From contig NZ_PYAS01000002.1 in assembly GCF_003014695.1 (NCBI RefSeq), positions 496,001 through 560,000 on the forward strand: a stretch of DNA of 64,000 bases, written 5' to 3'. The translations under genes and the position numbers were made by a program. The notes below the pieces were generated by a model. The model was given only the letters and a program-made list of their open reading frames with translations. It was not told the origin of the DNA and made no database searches. The DNA is from Dyadobacter jiangsuensis. Lineage in GTDB: Bacteria > Bacteroidota > Bacteroidia > Cytophagales > Spirosomataceae. Shown one piece after another: positions 1-8,230 of this stretch. Every line of letters starts with the position of its first letter. The first letter of the stretch is position 1.

Positions 1-11
1 AAACAACGCCT

Positions 12-569
12 ATGCAGCCCAGGCCCGTCAGCTTTTCCCAGACTACCCTCACCGAGTTAATGATCCCTTCCTATGCCAATTTCGGCGGGAAAATCCACGG
101 GGGCATATTGCTTTCATTAATCGACAAAGTCGCGTATGCGTGCGCGTCGCGACATGCGGGAACGTATTGCGTGACGGTTTCGGTGGACGCGGTGGATTTC
201 CTCGAACCTGTGGAGGTTGGCGATCTGGTATCGCTGCATGCGTCGGTGAATTATGTCGGAAGGACTTCGCTGGTAGTGGGGATTAGGGTGGTGGCCGAGA
301 ATGTGAGAAACCGCACGGTACGGCATACGAATACTTCTTACGTAACAATGGTTGCCAAAGACGACAATAACAAGCCTACCGTGGTTCCTGAATTGGTCCT
401 GGAAAATGAGGAAGATGCGCGCCGGTTCCTGGAAGCGATCAAGCGACGCGAACTGAAAGAGAAATACCGTTACGCATTCGACAATGCCAAAACGCGCCTC
501 GATGTGCAGGATAATCTCGATAAGTTAGCTGATCAGCGCTGCGTGATCGGCTATGATGCGGATGTTTGA
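12..569 (+). CDS. Acyl-CoA thioesterase, hotdog fold (YciA/BACH-like)
   Basis: Predicted cytosolic acyl-CoA thioesterase that hydrolyses acyl-CoA to free acid and CoA. The 185-residue product has the hotdog active-site stretch NFGGKIHGG at residues 23-31 followed by Asp38, the usual Asn/Asp pair of the YciA/BACH family, and beta strands to about residue 115. A charged helical tail follows (residues 130-165), longer than in YciA. The reading frame is open to the left edge of the window, so the true start could lie upstream, although the ATG used here aligns with the usual N-terminus. It is followed by a large hairpin and then the convergent HerA-like gene. The acyl-chain preference cannot be read from sequence. 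Confidence 0.85.
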   Translation: MQPRPVSFSQTTLTELMIPSYANFGGKIHGGILLSLIDKVAYACASRHAGTYCVTVSVDAVDFLEPVEVGDLVSLHASVNYVGRTSLVVGIRVVAENVRNRTVRHTNTSYVTMVAKDDNNKPTVVPELVLENEEDARRFLEAIKRRELKEKYRYAFDNAKTRLDVQDNLDKLADQRCVIGYDADV

Positions 570-575
570 GTAAAT

Positions 576-640
576 TGTCAGGCTGAGCGTAGTCGAAGCC
601 GCAGTACCGTATCACGGCTTCGACTACGCTCAGCCTGACA
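576..640. repeat. Perfect 26-bp inverted repeat (hairpin) between convergent genes
   Basis: Bases 576-601 and 615-640 are exact reverse complements separated by a 13-base spacer. The element sits in the 75-base gap between the stop codons of the thioesterase and the HerA-like ATPase. A stem this long and perfect is unusual for a plain terminator and resembles the dispersed palindromes with a GGCTGAG core that occur in Bacteroidota and other genomes. It probably also ends transcription from both sides. Confidence 0.9.
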
Positions 641-644
641 GTCT

Positions 645-2210
645 TTAAAACCCAAACAAACCTCCGCTGCTTTTCCGCGAGGTCGTTTTTTTGCCAAACA
701 GCATTCCAAAAACACCGCGTACTACCTCGCGGCCTATTTGCTTCGCCAGCGGTGAGTTGAGCGCGTCGGAGATCATGCTCGATTGCTCTTTCTCCTTCTT
801 CGCCTCGACTTTCGCTTGTACTTCTGCTTCTTTCGCTTCGGTTTCCTTCCGTGCCTGCTCTTCCATGCGCTTGGTCAGGATTTCGTAGGCACTTTCCGGG
901 TCGATAGGATCTTTGTATTTGGCATACACATCCGATTGCTGCACGTGCTTGTCGTAATCGGCCTGTACCATGGGTCCCATAATGGAAGCGGGAGGCATCA
1001 GGTGCGTCGCTGCTACTTCGGTAGGGATACCTTTTTCATTCAAAACGGTAATTAATGCCTGGCCGATACCGAGTGTGGTCAGCACCTGATCGATCGAATA
1101 GTAATCCGATTTTGGGTATGTTTTGACGGTTTGCTTCAATGCCTCGGCATCCTGCGGTGTAAATGCGCGGAGTACGTGCTGCACACGGTTACCCAGCTGC
1201 CCGAGTACCGATACCGGTACGTCCTGCGCCATTTGGGTACAGAAGAAGATACCCACACCTTTGGAACGGATCAGGCGGACAACCTGCTCAATCTGTTCGA
1301 GGAATGCTTTCGGAGCGTCTTTGAACAGCAAATGCGCTTCGTCGAGGAAGAAAACCAGCTTGGGTTTGTCGAGGTCGCCGGCTTCCGGCAGTTTATGGTA
1401 TAGTTCGGCCAGCAGGCTCAGCATGAATGTCGAGAACAATGCGGGCTTATCCTGCACGTCGGAAACGTTCAACAGGCTGATCACGCCTTGCCCGTCGACC
1501 TTGTTGATCAGATCGTCGATATCGAATGATTTTTCCCCGAAAATCGTGCCCACGCCCTGCTGCTCCAATGCGACGATCTTGCGCAGGATCGTTCCGGCTG
1601 TGGATGCGGAAATAGTACCGTAATCGGCTTTGATTTCAGCTGCGCCCGGACCTTCTGCCAGGTAGTTGAGGACTTTTTTCAAGTCGTTCAGGTCCACCAT
1701 CGGCAGGTCCTTGTCGTCGGCATATTTAAACAGGATAGCGAGTACGCCGGCCTGGGTTTCGTTCAGTTCGAAGATTTTGGAAAGCAATATCGGCCCGAAT
1801 TCCAGCACCGTAGCACGCATTTGTGCGCCTTTGTTGCCGCTCAGTGAATATAGCTCGACCGGAAATCCTTTCGGTTCGAAAACGGTACCGAGTATCTGGG
1901 CGCGTTCTTCGAGGGCCGCATTGGTCTTGCCCGGCTGTGCGATCCCCGAAAGGTCGCCTTTGATGTCGGACATGAAAACGGGTACGCCAGCTGCCGAAAG
2001 CTGCTCGGCGAACACCTGTAATGTCCGCGTCTTACCCGATCCCGTAGCTCCTGCCACGAGCCCGTGGCGGTTCATCATGCGCAAGGGAAGGTTTACGCGG
2101 GCCTCGCCGATGATCTCGCCGTCGAGAATGGCCGATCCCAAATGAATTACAGGTTTGTCAGTTTGATAAGATTTCTGAATTGCTGCAATAAATTGTTCTT
2201 TCTTTGACAC
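645..2210 (-). CDS. HerA-like ATPase (DUF853/YjgR family)
   Basis: A 521-residue P-loop ATPase of the HerA/FtsK superfamily, DUF853 branch (E. coli YjgR). Walker A is GATGSGKT at residues 54-61, Walker B is LVFFLDEAH around residues 285-292, and FFCTQ follows near residue 323. The C-terminal 80 residues are a charged coiled region (about 438-480) and then a Gly/Lys-rich tail. No membrane segment is visible. HerA proteins are hexameric DNA translocases, but the DUF853 branch has no settled role. NurA, the usual nuclease partner of archaeal HerA, is not adjacent. The start is the ATG that gives MSKKEQF. Confidence 0.85.
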   Translation of the reverse strand: MSKKEQFIAAIQKSYQTDKPVIHLGSAILDGEIIGEARVNLPLRMMNRHGLVAGATGSGKTRTLQVFAEQLSAAGVPVFMSDIKGDLSGIAQPGKTNAALEERAQILGTVFEPKGFPVELYSLSGNKGAQMRATVLEFGPILLSKIFELNETQAGVLAILFKYADDKDLPMVDLNDLKKVLNYLAEGPGAAEIKADYGTISASTAGTILRKIVALEQQGVGTIFGEKSFDIDDLINKVDGQGVISLLNVSDVQDKPALFSTFMLSLLAELYHKLPEAGDLDKPKLVFFLDEAHLLFKDAPKAFLEQIEQVVRLIRSKGVGIFFCTQMAQDVPVSVLGQLGNRVQHVLRAFTPQDAEALKQTVKTYPKSDYYSIDQVLTTLGIGQALITVLNEKGIPTEVAATHLMPPASIMGPMVQADYDKHVQQSDVYAKYKDPIDPESAYEILTKRMEEQARKETEAKEAEVQAKVEAKKEKEQSSMISDALNSPLAKQIGREVVRGVFGMLFGKKTTSRKSSGGLFGF

Positions 2211-2431
2211 AGAAAATACGGGTTATGGTTTGATGAAAGGTTAAGTTACAAATTTTAAAGGTTTCGGGAAGATTCCAAGGCGGGGAGGTGAATTATTGTA
2301 GAATAATAATTTGTGAGGAAATAATATAACTTTTTGCATATGCTTGTATTTGCAAAATATTATTAGGTATTTTGGTTTGATCGCATTAGAATTATTCTGA
2401 GTTGTATTTTTAGAGACATTACTTTCCACTT

Positions 2432-3436
2432 ATGTTGAGCCGCGTTGCGAATTCTATTTACTGGATGAATCGTTACATGGAACGGGTCGAGAATTACGCC
2501 CGTTTCGTGGGAGTTAATTTTAACCTGGCCCTGGATCTTCCGCCTGATGTGGACGAACAATGGGAGCCGTTACTGATCGCAACGGCCGACCACTTTCTGT
2601 TCTATAAGTATTACGATAAGCCTACGAAGGAGGACGTCATCCATTTCATGACGTTCGATAAACGAAACCCGAACTCGATCATCAGCTGCCTGTACGAAGC
2701 CCGCGAGAATGCGCGTACGATCCGCGAGACGATCTCGAAAGAAATGTGGGAGAGTATCAACACGTTCTATCTGGCTATCAAAGGCACCTCGCCCGACGAT
2801 TTCCGGAATATGGACCATATGCAGTCGTATTTCACCGACATCCGCAAAAACTGCCAGCTTTTCCACGGAGTAGTCGATTCGTCGATCACGCGCAATGAGG
2901 CCTGGCATTTCGGACGGCTCGGGCGGCACATTGAGCGCGCAGATAAATGCTCGCGCTTCCTGGACGTGAAGTATTTCACATTGTTGCAGGATTCGGGGAC
3001 TTCGGGTTCTACTTTGGATTTAATGCTCTGGACTGCCGTGCTGAAATCGGTGAGTGCTTATAACATGTACCGTCAGACGCACCGGGCGCTCACGCCGATG
3101 AATATCGTCGCATTTTTGATCCTCGATAAGCTCTTCCCGCGTTCTATTGCTTATTGCGTGCGCCAGGCGGAACTGTCGTTGTATGCCATTGCCGGCTCCA
3201 TTCCCGAGCGCGGTTATACCAACCCGGCCGAGCGGGCATTGAGCAAGATCCGGAGTGAACTTGAATTCACCGACGTGGAGGATGTTTTCAAAATGGGCCT
3301 GCACGATTACCTCGATAAGTTCCAGATCAAGAACAACGAAGTGGATAACAAAATCTTCGATATGTACTTCGGATTGGAGACCGGGCAGTCGCAAAGCCAG
3401 AGCCAGGGGCATTTCAAAAGCCAGTGGATGAACTGA
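2432..3436 (+). CDS. Alpha-E domain protein (DUF403)
   Basis: A 334-residue all-helical protein of the alpha-E family, recognised from its N-terminus MLSRVANSIYWMNRYMERVE and the His/Arg-rich GRLGRHIERADK segment near residue 165. In most bacteria alpha-E proteins are encoded with a circularly permuted ATP-grasp ligase, a transglutaminase-like protease and the Anbu proteasome homologue, a set proposed to make and recycle a peptide tag. Here only the Anbu gene follows, 48 bases downstream. The tail is Gln/Ser rich. The role is inferred from genomic association only. The 221-base gap upstream is AT-rich and must hold divergent promoters. Confidence 0.85.
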   Translation: MLSRVANSIYWMNRYMERVENYARFVGVNFNLALDLPPDVDEQWEPLLIATADHFLFYKYYDKPTKEDVIHFMTFDKRNPNSIISCLYEARENARTIRETISKEMWESINTFYLAIKGTSPDDFRNMDHMQSYFTDIRKNCQLFHGVVDSSITRNEAWHFGRLGRHIERADKCSRFLDVKYFTLLQDSGTSGSTLDLMLWTAVLKSVSAYNMYRQTHRALTPMNIVAFLILDKLFPRSIAYCVRQAELSLYAIAGSIPERGYTNPAERALSKIRSELEFTDVEDVFKMGLHDYLDKFQIKNNEVDNKIFDMYFGLETGQSQSQSQGHFKSQWMN

Positions 3437-3450
3437 TCAAAACTTTCCTA

Positions 3451-3483
3451 TCTTAGCGACTCTATCATTTTGAGCCGCTAAGA
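3451..3483 (+). promoter_or_regulatory. Hairpin abutting the Anbu start codon
   Basis: TCTTAGCG at 3451-3458 is exactly repeated in inverted form at 3476-3483 with a 17-base loop, ending one base before the ATG at 3485. In mRNA it would hide the initiation region. As DNA, its left arm overlaps TATCTTAG, which is close to the Bacteroidota -7 box. It could therefore act in translation or as an operator. Confidence 0.5.
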
Positions 3484-3484
3484 C

Positions 3485-4225
3485 ATGACATATTGCCTGG
3501 GTATCAAAGTCGCTTCGGGCCTGGTGGCCATAGCCGACACGCGCCTTACATCCGGAACCGAAGTTTCGACGAACAAGAAAGTTTCTGTTTACCAATCTGA
3601 TAAGCATTCTATTTTTGTGATGACCTCGGGTCTGAGGTCGGTGCGGGACAAGGCCATTACCTATTTCAAGGAAGTCCTGGAAGAGCGGGACACTTCATTC
3701 GACAAGCTTTACAAGGCTGTCAATGCATTGGGGCAGCAAGTGCGGCGGGTGGCCGACGAGGACCGTTATGCGCTGAACAATGCGGGACTGGTATTCAACC
3801 TGTTTGCGATAGTAGGCGGGCAGCTCGAACACGATTCCGAACACAAGCTTTTTCTGTTGTATCCCGAAGGCAACTGGGTGGAAGTGGGCGACGGCTCACC
3901 GTTTATCATCATCGGTAACTCGGGTTACGGGAAGCCGCTGCTTTACCGGAGCCTCAAATTCGATTCGTCGATGCAGGATGCTTTGAAGATCGGCTTCTTG
4001 TCGTTTGATTCTACCAGGGTGAGCTCCAATGACGTGGATTACCCGATAGATGTCGTCATGTATGAAAAGGACTCTTTCCAGCTCGTGGAGCACCGTTTTG
4101 AGAAGGACGACCTCGACTACGTGGGCAAGCAGTGGAGCGCGCTGCTCAGCAATTCCGTACAAAAATTGTCGTTGGAATGGATGGACCCGGTATTCGGCAA
4201 AATGGGAGAAACTACAAAGGCATAA
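3485..4225 (+). CDS. Anbu-type proteasome-related peptidase
   Basis: A 246-residue Ntn-hydrolase of the proteasome superfamily. The start MTYCLGIKV matches Anbu proteins, in which Met removal exposes the nucleophilic Thr. With that Thr as residue 1, Asp17 falls at the canonical proteasome position, and lysines follow at 30-31. Anbu assembles into lock-washer or helical multimers and has little activity on standard peptides, so its substrate is unknown. The gene lies 48 bases after the alpha-E gene on the same strand and probably shares a transcript. The length is normal for the family. Confidence 0.88.
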   Translation: MTYCLGIKVASGLVAIADTRLTSGTEVSTNKKVSVYQSDKHSIFVMTSGLRSVRDKAITYFKEVLEERDTSFDKLYKAVNALGQQVRRVADEDRYALNNAGLVFNLFAIVGGQLEHDSEHKLFLLYPEGNWVEVGDGSPFIIIGNSGYGKPLLYRSLKFDSSMQDALKIGFLSFDSTRVSSNDVDYPIDVVMYEKDSFQLVEHRFEKDDLDYVGKQWSALLSNSVQKLSLEWMDPVFGKMGETTKA

Positions 4226-4350
4226 CCGCTTGTTTTGACCTGAAAACGTATATAATGGCTGGTTTTCCGCGGAATCATTTATAGCGTGAACAAAAGGAAT
4301 ATAAGAGTCCAGAAACTCAATTGTAGTTTTTTGTTTGTAGAAAAATCTAA

Positions 4351-4377
4351 TTGCGGAGAGGGAATTTAGTATTTTTG
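4351..4377 (+). promoter_or_regulatory. Putative promoter of glmM (Bacteroidota type)
   Basis: TATTTTTG at 4370-4377 fits the TAnnTTTG -7 consensus, with TTG at 4351-4353 and a 16-base spacer. The predicted start of transcription leaves a leader of about 25 bases before the GTG start at 4407. AAAGAGGA at 4389-4396 lies 10 bases before the start and is an unusually clear Shine-Dalgarno-like sequence for this phylum. Confidence 0.55.
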
Positions 4378-4406
4378 CAACCAAACATAAAGAGGAATTC
4401 TAGATC

Positions 4407-5810
4407 GTGACGTTAATTAAATCTATCTCAGGAATCAGGGGAATAGTGGGAGGAAAATCGGGTGAGGCGCTGACTCCGATTGATGTTGTTAAGTTTGCTG
4501 CTGCATACGGGACATGGGTGAGGCGTACAAATCCACAGAATCTGAAGGTGGTAATCGGCAGGGATGCAAGGCTTTCCGGTGAAATGGTAAGCCGCCTGGT
4601 AGCCGGTACTTTGCAGGGTGTAGGGCTGAATGTGCTCGACCTTGGCCTGTCCACTACTCCGACTGTCGAGATAGCCGTAAAAGCGGAAGGCGCGGCGGGA
4701 GGTATCATCCTTACAGCAAGCCACAACCCGATCCAGTGGAACGCCCTTAAGCTGCTCAACAACGAAGGAGAATTCATTTCGGAAGCCGAAGGCGCCGAAG
4801 TGCTGCGCATTGCCGACGAGGAAGATTTCCTTTTCCCGGATGTAAAAAAACTGGGGAGCTACGCCTCGGACAATACCTACCTCCAAAAGCATATCGACCA
4901 CGTTTTGTCGCTGGCGCTTGTGGATGTGGAGGCGATTAAAAATGCGAATTTCAAGATCGTCGTCGATGCGGTGAACTCGACCGGGGGCATAGCGGTACCG
5001 CTTTTGCTCGAAGCATTGGGCGTTGATTCCAAGAATGTTAAAAAACTGAACTGCGACCCGACGGGTAATTTCGCGCACAACCCCGAGCCGCTGCCGGAGC
5101 ATTTGCACGATATCAGCAAGGAACTCAATAATGGCTCTTACCACCTCGGTATCGTTGTCGATCCGGATGTGGACAGGCTTGCACTCATGTGCGAGGACGG
5201 TACTCCGTTCGGAGAAGAATATACATTGGTTGCCGTCGCGGACTATGTTTTGAAAAACACACCCGGCAATACGGTTTCCAACCTTTCATCTACTGCCGCA
5301 TTGCGCGACGTTACCGTGAAAGCTGGAGGCCAATATTTCGCATCGGCGGTAGGTGAGGTAAATGTGGTGAATGCGATGAAAGCCAACAATGCGGTGATCG
5401 GTGGAGAAGGCAACGGAGGGGTCATTTACCCTGAAAGCCACTATGGCCGTGATGCATTAGTAGGCATTGCATTGTTTCTGACGCATTTGGCCAAATCGGG
5501 CAAGAAGGCTTCGGTTTTGAGAAGATCGTATCCGAACTATTATATTTCGAAGAACAAGATCGAGCTTACACCGGAAATCAACGTCGATAACATCCTCGAC
5601 CGCATCCAGACACGCTATTCGAAGCAGCCCGTGAACACGATCGACGGTGTCCGCATCGAATTCGATCGCGAATGGGTGCATTTGCGCCGGTCGAATACGG
5701 AGCCGATCATCCGCATTTACTCGGAATCGGAGACGCTGACTACCGCTACCAGTCTTGCCAATAAAATCATTTCCGATATCAAGGAAATTATTTCGGAACC
5801 GAAGAAATAA
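4407..5810 (+). CDS. glmM: Phosphoglucosamine mutase-type phosphohexomutase
   Basis: Alpha-D-phosphohexomutase of 467 residues, most likely converting glucosamine-6-phosphate to glucosamine-1-phosphate for UDP-GlcNAc and peptidoglycan synthesis. The phosphoserine loop TASHNP is at 103-108 (Ser105), the Mg-binding loop DPDVDR at 252-257, the sugar-binding loop GEGNGG at 333-338, and a phosphate-binding RRSNTEP near the C-terminus. The sugar loop differs from the GEQSGH of classical GlmM, so phosphomannomutase or phosphoglucomutase activity is a real alternative. The start is GTG. A strong hairpin with a U-rich 3' side follows the gene. Confidence 0.88.
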   Translation: MTLIKSISGIRGIVGGKSGEALTPIDVVKFAAAYGTWVRRTNPQNLKVVIGRDARLSGEMVSRLVAGTLQGVGLNVLDLGLSTTPTVEIAVKAEGAAGGIILTASHNPIQWNALKLLNNEGEFISEAEGAEVLRIADEEDFLFPDVKKLGSYASDNTYLQKHIDHVLSLALVDVEAIKNANFKIVVDAVNSTGGIAVPLLLEALGVDSKNVKKLNCDPTGNFAHNPEPLPEHLHDISKELNNGSYHLGIVVDPDVDRLALMCEDGTPFGEEYTLVAVADYVLKNTPGNTVSNLSSTAALRDVTVKAGGQYFASAVGEVNVVNAMKANNAVIGGEGNGGVIYPESHYGRDALVGIALFLTHLAKSGKKASVLRRSYPNYYISKNKIELTPEINVDNILDRIQTRYSKQPVNTIDGVRIEFDREWVHLRRSNTEPIIRIYSESETLTTATSLANKIISDIKEIISEPKK

Positions 5811-5834
5811 TAAAGCTGTTGCTAAGCTAATTTG

Positions 5835-5868
5835 GGTCACTTGTTGTCTGAACTGACAATGAGTGATC
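5835..5868 (+). terminator. Terminator after glmM
   Basis: Bases 5835-5848 pair with 5855-5868 across a 6-base loop, giving 14 continuous pairs with three G-U. The stem is followed by TTTCTAATTTTAT. It lies in the 77-base gap between glmM and the cysteine desulfurase and suggests separate transcripts. Confidence 0.65.
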
Positions 5869-5887
5869 TTTCTAATTTTATATCCCA

Positions 5888-7036
5888 ATGAAAGTCTATC
5901 TGGACAATGCGGCTACGACGCAGCTGGACCCCGAGGTCCTGGAAGCCATGCTGCCGCTGATGACCGAGCAATTCGGCAATCCCTCTTCCATACATTCCTA
6001 CGGTCGCGCCGTACGTTCGTCCATCGAGCGGGCCAGAAAGAATATCGCAGCAATTCTGAATGCGGCGCCTGCCGAGATATTTTTCACATCGGGCGGCACC
6101 GAAGCTGATAATACTGCCATCCGTTCGAGCATCGAGACATTCGGCCTGCAACACGCCATTACCTCACGCATCGAGCACCACGCGGTGTTGCATACCCTGG
6201 AACATCTCAAAAAGCTGGGCGCTATCGAGCTGAGTTTTGTGAATTTGAATGCAAAAGGGGAGGTCGATCTGGAACATCTGGAAGCATTGCTGGCCTCAAA
6301 GCCGCGTTCATTGGTGTCCTTAATGCATGGTAACAACGAAATCGGTAACCTGCTCGACCTGGAAGCCGCAGGTGATATTTGCGAGAAGTACGACGCTATT
6401 TTTCATTGCGACACCGTGCAGACCATGGGCCATTACCGCCACGATCTGCAAAAACTGAAAACGAATTTCATCGTCGGTGCGGCGCATAAGTTCAATGGCC
6501 CGAAAGGCATCGGGTTCCTGTACGTTCGTCCGGGCATAAAAATCAATCCTTTCGTACACGGGGGGGCGCAGGAGCGTAACATGCGCGGGGGTACTGAGAA
6601 TATTTACGGGATCGTAGGTCTGGCAAAAGCATTGGAAATCGCCTACCGCGATATGGATGCGCACCGTACCCACATTGAAGGTCTGAAAAGCCGTATGATC
6701 GGCAAATTGAAGGACGGTATTGAAGGTGTGGCTTTCAATGGTAATTCAGCCGATTTGAGCAAAAGCCTTTACACAGTTCTGAATGTTAGCCTGCCGCCTT
6801 CGGACATCAGCGATATGCTGCTGTTCAACCTCGATATCGCAGGAATCGCCGTTTCCGGCGGCAGCGCGTGTTCGAGCGGGACCGACATTGGCTCACACGT
6901 TTTGAATGAGCTCAGAATCGATGAAAACCGTGCTAACGTGCGTTTCTCATTCGGGAAGTACAATACGGAGGCCGAAATCGATTATGCAGCTGAGACGCTG
7001 ATCGGCCTTTACAAGAAGGAAAGTGTGAGCCTTTAA
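5888..7036 (+). CDS. Cysteine desulfurase, NifS/IscS type
   Basis: PLP enzyme that takes sulfur from L-cysteine as a protein persulfide for Fe-S or tRNA thiolation. The 382-residue product has the PLP lysine in AAHKFNGPKG (Lys201), TSGGTEADN at 67-75, and the mobile persulfide Cys328 in SGGSACSSG, which is the group I (IscS/NifS-like) arrangement. No IscU, SufE or MnmA gene is adjacent, so it cannot be assigned to one pathway. It is convergent with hemH and shares a bidirectional terminator with it. Confidence 0.92.
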   Translation: MKVYLDNAATTQLDPEVLEAMLPLMTEQFGNPSSIHSYGRAVRSSIERARKNIAAILNAAPAEIFFTSGGTEADNTAIRSSIETFGLQHAITSRIEHHAVLHTLEHLKKLGAIELSFVNLNAKGEVDLEHLEALLASKPRSLVSLMHGNNEIGNLLDLEAAGDICEKYDAIFHCDTVQTMGHYRHDLQKLKTNFIVGAAHKFNGPKGIGFLYVRPGIKINPFVHGGAQERNMRGGTENIYGIVGLAKALEIAYRDMDAHRTHIEGLKSRMIGKLKDGIEGVAFNGNSADLSKSLYTVLNVSLPPSDISDMLLFNLDIAGIAVSGGSACSSGTDIGSHVLNELRIDENRANVRFSFGKYNTEAEIDYAAETLIGLYKKESVSL

Positions 7037-7061
7037 CAAAAGCATTAACCTATAAAAAGCC

Positions 7062-7095
7062 AAAACCCGGCCCCTGAATCAGGCGGCCGGGTTTT
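7062..7095. terminator. Bidirectional terminator between cysteine desulfurase and hemH
   Basis: AAAACCCGGCC at 7062-7072 pairs perfectly with 7085-7095, loop 12 bases, with A and T runs on both outer sides. The loop and right arm contain the hemH stop codon and its last three codons, so the terminator is partly built from coding sequence. Confidence 0.85.
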
Positions 7096-8152
7096 TAATA
7101 ATATCTTCAAGGCATTCCACCCAAATATCGCTGTCGTTGAGACTTTCGACGAGCTGCCAGTGCTGGCCGCCTTCTTTCTCGAACATTTCTTTATATTCTT
7201 CTCCTACTTCAATCGTCGTTTCCAGACAATCGGCTACGAATGCCGGGGAGAATGCTAAGGCGCTTTTCACGCCTTTTTTGGTCAACTCAGGGATTACCTC
7301 GTCGGTGTACGGCTTGATCCACGGGTTTTTGCCTAACCTCGACTGGAAGCAAGTAGTGTATTTGCCTTCCGGAATGCCTAAACCTTTCACGAGCAAACGG
7401 GTTGTTTCGAAGCATTGGGCACGGTAGCAATGCTGGTTACGGTGGTCGAGCTTATCGCAGCAGCTGCCGAACTGGCAAAAATGGCCGGTAACATCGCCTT
7501 TGGTGATCTGCCGCTCGGGCAAGCCGTGGTAGCTGAACACGAAATGGTCGTAATCGTGCTGCGCCATGTATTTTTTGCCCAAATCCACAAAACCCTGAAT
7601 GAACTTCGGATGTTCGAGGAAGCGGTTTACAAAACGGATCTCCGGTAATACTTCCCAGTCTTTCACGACACGCATTACTTCCTTATATACCGAACCGGTA
7701 GAAGCCGAAGCATACTGCGGGAAGAATGGCACGACGATGATTTCGGTGAGGCATTCCTTACGCAATGCAGTAAGCGCCTTCTCAATACTCGGGTTCTGGT
7801 AACGCATCGCCAGCTCAACGACGTACTCTTCACCCAGCACCTTTTGCAGCTTATCCTTTACCGAGTAACCATAAGTTTTCAGCGGAGAGCCGTCGGGCCG
7901 CCAAAGTTGCTTGTAAACCTTTGCCGACTTGGGCGCGCGGAAGGGCGCTATGATAAGGTTGATCAGGAACCAGCGGTTCAGGTACGGAATGTCGATCACG
8001 CGCTCGTCCATCAGGAACTGGCGGAGGTATTTGCGTACGTCAGGTACGGACGGGCTATCCGGCGTGCCGAGGTTCACGATCAGTACGCCTGTTTTGCGGA
8101 CTTCGTTCAGCGTGGTAGTATCGAAGGGTTGAGCCAATGTGGTTGTACTCAT
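7079..8152 (-). CDS. hemH: Ferrochelatase
   Basis: Inserts Fe2+ into protoporphyrin IX to give haem. The 357-residue protein has the catalytic histidine in SYHGLPERQ (His209) and the late motif TCFQSRLGKNPW. A segment just after the active site carries five cysteines (226, 231, 232, 242, 247). It is absent from the E. coli and B. subtilis enzymes and resembles the internal [2Fe-2S] ligand region described for some bacterial ferrochelatases, as I recall including Bdellovibrio and Cytophaga types. The gene follows argF' on the same strand with a 78-base gap that contains a hairpin. No other haem gene is in the window. Confidence 0.95.
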   Translation of the reverse strand: MSTTTLAQPFDTTTLNEVRKTGVLIVNLGTPDSPSVPDVRKYLRQFLMDERVIDIPYLNRWFLINLIIAPFRAPKSAKVYKQLWRPDGSPLKTYGYSVKDKLQKVLGEEYVVELAMRYQNPSIEKALTALRKECLTEIIVVPFFPQYASASTGSVYKEVMRVVKDWEVLPEIRFVNRFLEHPKFIQGFVDLGKKYMAQHDYDHFVFSYHGLPERQITKGDVTGHFCQFGSCCDKLDHRNQHCYRAQCFETTRLLVKGLGIPEGKYTTCFQSRLGKNPWIKPYTDEVIPELTKKGVKSALAFSPAFVADCLETTIEVGEEYKEMFEKEGGQHWQLVESLNDSDIWVECLEDIIKNPAA

Positions 8153-8174
8153 TTCATTAACAGTTTCATGATGA

Positions 8175-8200
8175 GGAGCCGTCGGCGTGCCGACAGCTCC
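8175..8200 (-). other. Hairpin in the argF'-hemH gap
   Basis: GGAGC and GTCGGC at 8175-8186 pair with 8189-8200, with one internal C/A mismatch and a very tight turn. On the minus strand it lies about 23 bases before the hemH start and is not followed by a U run, so it may be a 5' leader structure of hemH as easily as a terminator of argF'. Confidence 0.4.
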
Positions 8201-8230
8201 CTTTGTATTTCAGTCTTGCAAAAATAAGTA

